Shown one piece after another: positions 1-5,878 of a stretch of 5,878 bases of DNA. The stretch comes from Euryarchaeota archaeon UBA126 (GTDB lineage Archaea > Thermoplasmatota > Poseidoniia > Poseidoniales > Thalassarchaeaceae): assembly GCA_002497025.1 (NCBI GenBank), contig DAMG01000063.1, positions 1 to 5,878 on the forward strand, in the 5' to 3' direction. Numbering within the stretch: position 1 is the stretch's first letter; the number at the start of each line of letters is the position of its first letter. Under the pieces are notes generated by a model. The model did no database searches. It was not told where the DNA came from and saw nothing but the letters and a program-made list of their open reading frames with translations. Made by a program: the position numbers and the translations under genes.

Positions 1-3000
1 CCTCTCCACCTGTTTTAGAGTGATGACGGGATAGTCTTTCACTAAGTCTCGCAAGAAATCTCGTTTAACTTCCCACAAATCAGAAGAAGTAATTGGCTCA
101 ACAGTCTTGAAACCTCCTCGATAATCTTGCACAAGGTGTCCACTTCTAACCAAAGGAGAGATTAGTTTGCGGAATTCTCCACGACGCATAGCATGACGCT
201 CCATGTAAATCGTAGGATCGTGATGTTCTCGGAAGAATTGTAGGATGTCCTCATCTTCTTCTGGAGCCTGAACATTTCTGATAGTCAACAATCTTTGGAA
301 GTGCGGCATTTTTGCCCATACCAAGTGACCTCTTAGATTCGTACCCTGATGTAATTGGTGAGCTGCCGCCATCGATTTAAGATCGACACGGAACATCTCA
401 CAACGACCTCGGAGTGCGAAATCATCTCGCAATTCATCAAGATGGTCGAGCGCAATTGTTTCATTTTCATGCCGTGTCTTTTGGTGTAATGAATGATGAT
501 GGAAGAGAATTCTGTTAATCTTTTTTCGAGGCATTGGGTCAACTACACCACCCCTGATGTACCTCTCTCCATCTCCCATCGACTCAAATCCAAGGTCGGA
601 AAGGATTTGTTGTACATTTTCATCACAATCATGCACTGGGACTCCGTTGAATGCATGAATGACCGAGACATCGATTAACCTGTCACGGTAATTTTCTAGT
701 AATTCATCGAAGGTGCCTTTGAACTCATCGAGATATGAATGTGGGATGTTGATATCTTTGATTTCTAGGTAATCATTTACCACGAACATTAGAATTCGAC
801 CAACCGGATCAACTCCCTTGAATACTGGATGATACCATCCCTGCTTCAGCATCAATCGAACTTCTTGGATAAACCTAGAACAGAATGGATCCGATTGCGA
901 TAGGATTCTCATCTTTCGATCTTCAGCCATTGGGGAGATTAGCGTCTCTGCGTCTTCATGACTGGAATAATAATCGGTTGGATCAGGCTGCAGGGCCACT
1001 ACTCTTGCAATTTTTCCTGCATTTTCCAAATCTCTGAGAGTTTCGGCCAGTTCTTCTACCGGGCGGGAAACAAAGAACCTAAGAGTATGCAATCTGACAG
1101 GCCCAATTCTCTGGATTAGTGTTTTCACTGCCTCATCGAATTTCATCGGTTTTACTCTATCTTGAATTCTATGGAATACAGCGAGAGAGCGTTTACGATT
1201 TGCCAATTCGATGTATTTCTTTCCGATGACGAGTTGTCTTTCCAGATTAGAAAGAGCACTCTTCAATGATCTTTGAACATGAGCATTTTCCTTGCCTTTA
1301 GGGTAGCCATCGAATAATTCCATTCGACTCATACCTTCCTTCGGAATTTTTTCCAATAATTCTTCTTCTAGGGGGCCAAGCCAAGGATCGCCCCTCAGAC
1401 CCAATACTAACGGCAGTTGATCTTCCATTGTGTAACCTACACGATTGTGCAACAATCGGCCGTTGACTACTTCAGGATCGTGTTTGATATCTTTCCAATC
1501 ACGGAATCTGTAATCTTTTACACGATGTAGCATTTCGTCCCTTCGTTGGACCAAAATAAGATTTCTAATTGCGTCAGCCGGCTCTTCATATTGGGTAAAT
1601 GATTTCTGAAGAATCAAAGTCTGAAGTGTTCGGTAATCAACTACGTCGACTTGACCTCCTGTTATCCTATATTCGTCGACGCGTAAGATATACTCACCAT
1701 CATCAGTCTGTGTGAAGAACCCAATAGATACGAGATTCCTCATCTCTAGCTCTTGTAGAACTGATTCAACCTGACCTCGTGGGAAAGGTAATCTGTCTGC
1801 TAACTTGTCTAGTGTACGAGGTCCTTCTGAACCTAGCATATCGAGCAATTTTAACCTTAGACAATCCATTGGATCTGAAAGATAATTTTCTTTCCATTTA
1901 GCCGGTTGACCTTCTTTGAAATCAATACCCATTTCAAAGGTTAGACCTCCTGTATATAGCGAACGAAGATCATCCATTTCATCCGCACCTGATACGGCAA
2001 GGCAACCCAGTGTTCCGTGTACACCCGCCATTCTTTCCGAGAACCATTTGTCGTCGATTTGTTCGTGACCTGTATTACGTACCTTAGTAATTAGACCACG
2101 CTCAGCCAACTCGTAAACCCAATCTCGTAATTGATTGAATTCTACATTTTTTAATTTCTCGGAATACAACGGGTGAGTCAGTGATTTCTCTAATCCTCCC
2201 CCCATGTCCATTAATCTCAGTAAGCCTGCTGCGGAATCCGGTGTTGCGACCTTGTCTTGATAGTATTGGGCAAGGCGCTGTCGGTCTAAATCAGTAGCAA
2301 GAGAACGAGCGCCTAATAGTCGACGGAGAATTTCTGGATCTATATCTTTGATTAGGTATGCGCGTGTTCGAAGACTCAACAGATCTTCGAATGAGGACAT
2401 GAATAGAGTCATACCAAGAGGAGAAGGCATCTTCACCTTTCGATGAACAATGCGCACATTTTCACTATCCATCCTTGAAATGAATTCTGCTAATTCTTTC
2501 ATCTCCAAATCTGTGTTCATAATCTCATTCATCGCTTCTCTGATGACTACGGAATCTTCCATTTGCCGGTGTGCCCGTAAGATTTGTTCGGCTTTATTTT
2601 GGAATTGTTTAGGACTTACTTCATCAGCACCAATTCTACGTGGATTCAACATACTTCGGCTACATACCTCTCGGAACCTCTTAGCAAATAATTGCGAATC
2701 AAGCATGTATCTTTGTAGAACGTCTCTACTTGAGTCATTCCTGAATAACTCAGGAATCTTAGATATCTCAACTTCATGACTTAATTTAATCATGAAGCCA
2801 TTTTCGTCGAAGGAAATCTCGTTCACTAAGACGTTGTCTTGCACTGCAATCCCAGCGAAAAGATAGCCCAAAGCGAGATTGAAGGCGCGGCCTCTACAAG
2901 TAGTTACGATATAGGTCGGTAGAGGTGCAGCGACCTGTTCAACAATAATTCGATCCCTACTAGGTACTTGGAAGGTTGTTGCACAGTGTTCATCAAGGTA

Positions 3001-4857
3001 ATTTGCTAGAGCATTGGCAATTGGTTTGTTTAGCCCGTATACATCCATCAATAGAGGTCGGACGTCTCGTCCCATGCGAACCATATGCGAGGCTCGGTCT
3101 AGCACATCCAACACTTCGTAACTCAGTTCGTTGGTACGAGAGTTAGCCTCACCAGCCCAAGAAGGTATTGTGGGTCTGTAACCTGTTGCTGATGTGACAT
3201 TGACACGAGTTCCTTGAACACTAGACACCCTATACGTCGAACCACCCAGAAGAAATACATCGCCATTTCTTAGACTAGCAACGAAACCGCTAGAAAGTTG
3301 CCCGACTAGAGTTCCGTCTGAAGTGAAAACAAGGTAATTATTATCCGGAGCAATAGTACCAATGTTGGTGTAGTAAATCATCTGAGCATAACCGCGCTTT
3401 CCGAAACGGTTGTCTTCCCAATCGACCCATACCCGTCTTTCTTCCTCCAACAAATCTAGAACCTCGATATAGTCGTCATAGGGCAATTCTCGATAAGGCC
3501 AAGCAGCAGTTACTAACTCGTAGCCATCGTCTATATCCCATTCCTGAATAATAGTTAGACCAATCATAAATTGGGCTAGAACATCTAGTGAATTTTCAGG
3601 GAACTTCAGAAGGTCCATCGAGCCACGGAGAATCCCGTTTTGTAGTGCCACCACTTCAAGTAAATCCTGCGGTGAAGTAGGTAGGAACCTCGCTCTCGGC
3701 AAACCACCTACTTGGTGTCCTGCACGACCAATTCTTTGCAGTGCTGTAGCAATTGAACCAGGACTACCGACTTGCACAACACAATCCACTGAACCTATGT
3801 CAATACCCATCTCGAGGGAGGAGGATGAAACCACACATCTAAGATGCCCATTTTTCAAGCTCTGTTCGACATCCAGTCGAATCGCTTTGTCCATTGAACC
3901 ATGGTGCCCTTCGACTCCAGCAGTTCCCAAGATTTTCAGTTTCTGAACAACAGTCTCCGTCATTTGCCTAGTATTCACGAATACTAGTGTTGTTGTATGA
4001 GCCTCAACAATTTCCTTAATTCTCTCAACATTATGTTCGAGAACCTCCTTGATTGGTAGAGAGGAAAATCTTGGAGTTGGTAAAATAATATCCAGATCTA
4101 ATTTCCGAGCACCAGACACCTTGGCAATTGCAACATGTTGAGGCTGGGTATCACTTTCTCTTGAGTCGGAGGCTACAAGAAATTCTGCGACCGCTTCCAA
4201 TGGCTCCATAGTAGCCGATATACCAATTCTTTGAACATCCGATTCAATTACACTATCCATTAAGGCAAGGCTCAGGGCAAGATGAGTGCCCCTCTTGGTT
4301 GGAACCAATGAGTGCATCTCGTCTATTACCATCCACTTCATATCGTTTAACAACGGTCTGAATCTTTTAGATGCGAGAGCCAAACCAAGTGATTCAGGAG
4401 TTGTAATCAAAATATGGGGTGGTGCTCTTAGCATCCTTTCCCTTTCTTTCTGCGGTGTATCACCTGTTCGAAGACCTACTTTGATCTCCTTTGCCCTGCT
4501 AGGAAGATACTGTTCACGAATTTCGGTTAGAGGACCTATCAGATTTTTCTGGATATCGTTTGCTAGCGCTTTAATTGGTGAGATGTAAATGCACTGTACT
4601 GAATTATCCAAACTACCGTCTAACGAACGACGAACTAAATCGTCGATAATAGAAAGGAATGCAGTCAGCGTTTTTCCCGAACCTGTTGGTGAACACAGCA
4701 GTAAATGTTCGCCATTGAGTATTCTAGGAATTGCAAGTTTTTGTGGGTCTGTGAAGTCAGGAAATTTATCCTTGAACCAATTACGTACGGGGGGAGATAA
4801 GCTATCGAGCAGCTGCTCGGTATCCCAAGAATCCTCTACGTACTCTATTTTGGGCAT
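1..4857 (-). CDS. lhr: Lhr-type ATP-dependent superfamily 2 helicase, extended form (3' end outside window)
   Basis: The frame has 1619 codons with no stop and is truncated at the window edge. Visible SF2 motifs are Q-motif TDPQ (36-39), Walker A SPTGSGKT (56-63), ISPIKALA (92-99), RTGD and TTPESL (130-157), Walker B DEMH (179-182) followed by the Lhr-typical KRGTHLALSL, SAT (214-216), FVNTR (293-297), SLEMGIDIG (347-355) and QRIGRAGH (374-381). Residues 430-860 carry the Lhr winged-helix/beta-domain hallmarks GDVFLLGG (532-539), PSWAGE (565-570), MDVYGL (604-609) and PSPLG (811-815). Winged-helix-like units lie near 897-945 and 996-1063, an AlkZ/YcaQ-like region spans about 1085-1400, and more winged-helix-like sequence follows. 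Known Lhr proteins are 3'-to-5' ssDNA translocases that unwind DNA and RNA:DNA duplexes in repair; that role is inferred here. The family core is about 860 residues and E. coli Lhr has 1538, so this protein is unusually long. The start is firm: an in-frame TGA lies three codons upstream of the ATG, and a Shine-Dalgarno-like sequence precedes it. Helicase identity is near certain; domain borders are approximate. Confidence 0.96.
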   Translation of the reverse strand, partial: MPKIEYVEDSWDTEQLLDSLSPPVRNWFKDKFPDFTDPQKLAIPRILNGEHLLLCSPTGSGKTLTAFLSIIDDLVRRSLDGSLDNSVQCIYISPIKALANDIQKNLIGPLTEIREQYLPSRAKEIKVGLRTGDTPQKERERMLRAPPHILITTPESLGLALASKRFRPLLNDMKWMVIDEMHSLVPTKRGTHLALSLALMDSVIESDVQRIGISATMEPLEAVAEFLVASDSRESDTQPQHVAIAKVSGARKLDLDIILPTPRFSSLPIKEVLEHNVERIKEIVEAHTTTLVFVNTRQMTETVVQKLKILGTAGVEGHHGSMDKAIRLDVEQSLKNGHLRCVVSSSSLEMGIDIGSVDCVVQVGSPGSIATALQRIGRAGHQVGGLPRARFLPTSPQDLLEVVALQNGILRGSMDLLKFPENSLDVLAQFMIGLTIIQEWDIDDGYELVTAAWPYRELPYDDYIEVLDLLEEERRVWVDWEDNRFGKRGYAQMIYYTNIGTIAPDNNYLVFTSDGTLVGQLSSGFVASLRNGDVFLLGGSTYRVSSVQGTRVNVTSATGYRPTIPSWAGEANSRTNELSYEVLDVLDRASHMVRMGRDVRPLLMDVYGLNKPIANALANYLDEHCATTFQVPSRDRIIVEQVAAPLPTYIVTTCRGRAFNLALGYLFAGIAVQDNVLVNEISFDENGFMIKLSHEVEISKIPELFRNDSSRDVLQRYMLDSQLFAKRFREVCSRSMLNPRRIGADEVSPKQFQNKAEQILRAHRQMEDSVVIREAMNEIMNTDLEMKELAEFISRMDSENVRIVHRKVKMPSPLGMTLFMSSFEDLLSLRTRAYLIKDIDPEILRRLLGARSLATDLDRQRLAQYYQDKVATPDSAAGLLRLMDMGGGLEKSLTHPLYSEKLKNVEFNQLRDWVYELAERGLITKVRNTGHEQIDDKWFSERMAGVHGTLGCLAVSGADEMDDLRSLYTGGLTFEMGIDFKEGQPAKWKENYLSDPMDCLRLKLLDMLGSEGPRTLDKLADRLPFPRGQVESVLQELEMRNLVSIGFFTQTDDGEYILRVDEYRITGGQVDVVDYRTLQTLILQKSFTQYEEPADAIRNLILVQRRDEMLHRVKDYRFRDWKDIKHDPEVVNGRLLHNRVGYTMEDQLPLVLGLRGDPWLGPLEEELLEKIPKEGMSRMELFDGYPKGKENAHVQRSLKSALSNLERQLVIGKKYIELANRKRSLAVFHRIQDRVKPMKFDEAVKTLIQRIGPVRLHTLRFFVSRPVEELAETLRDLENAGKIARVVALQPDPTDYYSSHEDAETLISPMAEDRKMRILSQSDPFCSRFIQEVRLMLKQGWYHPVFKGVDPVGRILMFVVNDYLEIKDINIPHSYLDEFKGTFDELLENYRDRLIDVSVIHAFNGVPVHDCDENVQQILSDLGFESMGDGERYIRGGVVDPMPRKKINRILFHHHSLHQKTRHENETIALDHLDELRDDFALRGRCEMFRVDLKSMAAAHQLHQGTNLRGHLVWAKMPHFQRLLTIRNVQAPEEDEDILQFFREHHDPTIYMERHAMRRGEFRKLISPLVRSGHLVQDYRGGFKTVEPITSSDLWEVKRDFLRDLVKDYPVITLKQVER

Positions 4858-4860
4858 TAC

Positions 4861-4890
4861 TTCCCCTCACACTATGGTCGCACAGGGGAA
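4861..4890 (-). repeat. Inverted repeat in the lhr leader covering the ribosome binding site
   Basis: The arms TTCCCCT (4861-4867) and AGGGGAA (4884-4890) are perfect 7-bp complements separated by 16 nt. In the lhr transcript the UUCCCCU arm comes first and pairs with AGGGGAA, which contains the core of the ribosome binding site and ends 3 nt before the AUG. The geometry would allow translation to be lowered while the stem is closed. The repeat is directly visible; a regulatory role is inference. It could also be a DNA-level operator. Confidence 0.5.
4863..4870 (-). promoter_or_regulatory. Shine-Dalgarno-like site of lhr
   Basis: On the minus strand this reads GTGAGGGG, ending 5 nt before the ATG at 4857. 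It contains GAGG, which is complementary to the usual CCTC of the 16S rRNA 3' end. The TGA inside it is in frame with lhr and excludes any upstream start. Most of the site also forms the 3' arm of the leader inverted repeat at 4861-4890, so it may be partly hidden in the transcript. Confidence 0.6.
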
Positions 4891-4912
4891 CAATTCCGTA
4901 CATGAATACTTC

Positions 4913-4924
4913 GTTTAGATAAAC
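4913..4924. repeat. Small perfect dyad in the divergent promoter region
   Basis: GTTTA and TAAAC flank a 2-bp spacer (GA), giving a 12-bp dyad. It lies 56 bp upstream of the lhr start and next to a second dyad at 4928-4942. It could be an operator half of a divergent promoter, or a chance palindrome in AT-rich DNA. Confidence 0.3.
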
Positions 4925-4927
4925 ATA

Positions 4928-4942
4928 CAGTACTCTATACTG
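4928..4942. repeat. Dyad CAGTA-N5-TACTG in the divergent promoter region
   Basis: Perfect 5-bp arms (4928-4932 and 4938-4942) flank a 5-bp spacer. On the minus strand the element contains GTATAG, which could double as a TATA-like element for lhr and would place a transcript start some 25 bp closer to the gene, near 4910. Function is inferred only from position and symmetry. Confidence 0.3.
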
Positions 4943-4951
4943 AATCAGCGT

Positions 4952-4975
4952 AAATATGGTCAAAAACCATTATTT
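4952..4975. repeat. AT-rich inverted repeat, nine pairs with one bulge
   Basis: Arm AAATATGGT (4952-4960) pairs with ACCATTATTT (4966-4975) with one unpaired T at 4971, leaving a 5-nt loop CAAAA. It sits near the middle of the intergenic region, upstream of the candidate glycyl-tRNA synthetase TATA box. Possible readings are a regulator binding site or a weak hairpin. The sequence after the 3' arm is only mildly T-rich, and no gene ends here, so a terminator is unlikely. Confidence 0.35.
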
Positions 4976-4986
4976 TCTTGACTTTG

Positions 4987-4995
4987 AATATATTT
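4987..4995 (+). promoter_or_regulatory. Candidate archaeal TATA box for glycyl-tRNA synthetase
   Basis: AATATATTT is the best TATA-like octamer upstream of the plus-strand gene. With the usual archaeal spacing of about 25-28 bp, transcription would begin near 5016-5021, giving a leader of about 40 nt. That leader would contain the inverted repeat at 5028-5057. No convincing purine-rich BRE is seen just upstream, so the call is tentative. Confidence 0.35.
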
Positions 4996-5027
4996 CTAAA
5001 TGTGGTTAGTTTAGCCTTGTAAGTCAG

Positions 5028-5057
5028 TCACATGCAGATGGCTTGAAAGACATGTGA
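5028..5057 (+). repeat. Inverted repeat in the glycyl-tRNA synthetase leader, abutting the ATG
   Basis: Arms TCACATG (5028-5034) and CATGTGA (5051-5057) are perfect 7-bp complements around a 16-nt loop. The second arm ends directly before the ATG at 5058. The leader also holds two tiny open frames: ATG-CAG-ATG-GCT-TGA at 5032-5046 and ATG-TGA at 5052-5057. The arm and loop lengths match those of the inverted repeat in the lhr leader. A role in translation control is inference. Confidence 0.45.
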
Positions 5058-5878
5058 ATGGTCACCTCACCGTTGGATATGGCTGACGAGGGGAGACTAG
5101 AGAGGTTGTCCGCGATGCTTAGGCGTCGTGGAGTTGTACTCCCAGCATTCGATATCTATGGTGGAGTCTCTGGTTTAATCGACTACGGACCAGTGGGTGC
5201 TGCGATTCGAAGGCGATTAACACAGAAATGGGTAAATCATTGGCTAAGCCATGGGGATATTGTGGAAATTGATTCACCAACAATTACTCCAGAATCTGTT
5301 CTCGTAGCAAGTGGTCATGTTGGAGAGTTTAACGATTTAATGACCGAATGCAAGGCCTGTGGCTCAATTTTTCGCGCAGACCATCTAGTAGAGCACCTCC
5401 ACCCTAATGCTGATTCCTTGAACTCAGAGGATATCGATAAGTTTCTGGGCACCGGAATCGAATGCCCATCTTGTTCCGAAAAATCATGGACACCTGCTCA
5501 ACCAATGAATTTGATGTTCTCTACCACTATAGGGGCAATGAGTACTGGCAGAACCGCATACATGCGCCCTGAAACCGCTCAAGGTATGTTCATGCTATAC
5601 CCAGCATTGTATCGTCATTTCCGTCAAAAATTACCCTTTGGTGCAATTCAAACTGGAAAGGGTTACAGAAATGAGATTAGCCCGAGACAAGGGATGATTC
5701 GACTACGTGAATTTAACATGGCGGAATTAGAGTATTTCATTGACCCAGAAAATCCTCCAGTTACAGATCTAAATCGAAGAACAGAGTTAGTTAGCCTAGT
5801 TCCTGACCCAGATGGACCTCATGCAGGTGAAACTAGAATGAGTTTTGGGGCGGCTCTAACTGCTGGAATTGTACGTCA
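5058..5878 (+). CDS. glyS: Glycyl-tRNA synthetase, archaeal/eukaryotic dimeric class II type (5' part; 3' end outside window)
   Basis: The enzyme joins glycine to tRNA-Gly using ATP in the cytoplasm. The 273 visible codons cover about the first half of a family usually near 560-600 residues. The family signature is clear: DIYGGVSGLIDYGPVGA (32-48), SGHVGEFNDLM (85-95), a Cys4 zinc ribbon (C98, C101, C136, C139), FRADHL (105-110), MRPETAQGMF (169-178) at the glycine/ATP pocket, and motif 2 as YRNEISPRQG (203-212) with RLREF (215-219). Motif 3 and the anticodon-binding domain lie beyond the window. The ATG at 5058 is the first in frame, directly after a TGA. The ATG at 5079 is an equally plausible start; it would remove seven residues and begin with MADEGRLERL, closer to where relatives begin. 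Neither start has a good Shine-Dalgarno site. The frame is intact and key residues are present. Confidence 0.95.
   Translation, partial: MVTSPLDMADEGRLERLSAMLRRRGVVLPAFDIYGGVSGLIDYGPVGAAIRRRLTQKWVNHWLSHGDIVEIDSPTITPESVLVASGHVGEFNDLMTECKACGSIFRADHLVEHLHPNADSLNSEDIDKFLGTGIECPSCSEKSWTPAQPMNLMFSTTIGAMSTGRTAYMRPETAQGMFMLYPALYRHFRQKLPFGAIQTGKGYRNEISPRQGMIRLREFNMAELEYFIDPENPPVTDLNRRTELVSLVPDPDGPHAGETRMSFGAALTAGIVR

Noticed and set aside
333..678. Two short open frames, minus 333-542 and plus 493-678
   Set aside because: Both overlap the intact lhr frame in other frames, are 61-69 codons long, and have no family resemblance or ribosome binding site.
2450..2779. Plus-strand open frame of 109 codons
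   Set aside because: It is entirely antisense to residues in the middle of the continuous lhr frame. The product has no recognisable motifs.
4286..4588. Plus-strand open frame of 100 codons opposite the helicase motifs
   Set aside because: It lies wholly antisense to the conserved lhr Walker B and motif I regions, encodes no recognisable protein, and has no start signals. It is a shadow of the lhr codons.
1..4857. Possibility that the long minus-strand region is two or more fused or frameshifted genes
   Set aside because: A single frame reads through all 1619 codons without a stop, and domain order follows extended Lhr proteins, so a natural single polypeptide is the simpler reading.
4589..4918. 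Plus-strand open frame of 109 codons running through the lhr start and leader
   Set aside because: It begins right after the previous shadow frame's stop and is antisense to the lhr N-terminus, including Walker A. Its product is Ser-rich and unrecognisable; its extension into the intergenic region is short.
4952..4980. Hairpin followed by T residues read as a transcription terminator
   Set aside because: No gene ends here, the stem is AT-rich and weak, and the T run is only four bases. Both flanking genes start from this region.
4858..5057. Possible tRNA or other structured RNA gene between the two genes
   Set aside because: No cloverleaf, GTTC-type T-loop or other conserved RNA core is seen. 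The inverted repeats present are short and better placed as leader or promoter elements.

Overview
The window holds two protein-coding genes transcribed away from each other, with one intergenic stretch of about 200 bp between them. Both genes run off the window. The glycyl-tRNA synthetase is of the archaeal/eukaryotic dimeric class II type with a Cys4 zinc ribbon, not the bacterial alpha/beta type. The intergenic DNA is AT-rich with TATA-like elements and no bacterial -35/-10 pair. Together these suggest an archaeon of moderate GC content. A marine Thermoplasmatota-like euryarchaeon would fit, but that placement is a guess and only the archaeal assignment is reasonably supported.

Region 1-4857 (minus strand) is one uninterrupted reading frame of at least 1619 codons. 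It encodes a very large Lhr-type superfamily 2 helicase. Residues about 1-430 are the paired RecA folds with all SF2 motifs. Residues about 430-860 are the Lhr-specific winged-helix and beta-rich domains. Residues about 861-1084 contain two more winged-helix-like units. Residues about 1085-1400 resemble the AlkZ/YcaQ (HTH_42) DNA glycosylase fold. The frame continues past residue 1400 with further winged-helix-like sequence and is still open at the window edge.

Region 4858-5057 is the divergent promoter and leader region. It contains TATA-like sequences, three small dyads between 4913 and 4975, and two larger inverted repeats. One of these lies in each gene's leader. Each has 7-bp perfect arms and a 16-nt loop, and each ends within 3 nt of its gene's ATG. 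The lhr one buries the only good ribosome binding site.

Region 5058-5878 (plus strand) is the N-terminal half of glycyl-tRNA synthetase, covering the catalytic-domain entry, the zinc ribbon and motif 2.

The two genes have no obvious shared pathway: one is for nucleic-acid repair or remodelling, the other for translation. Their link here is the shared upstream region. No RNA genes, insertion sequences, CRISPR arrays or terminators were seen.
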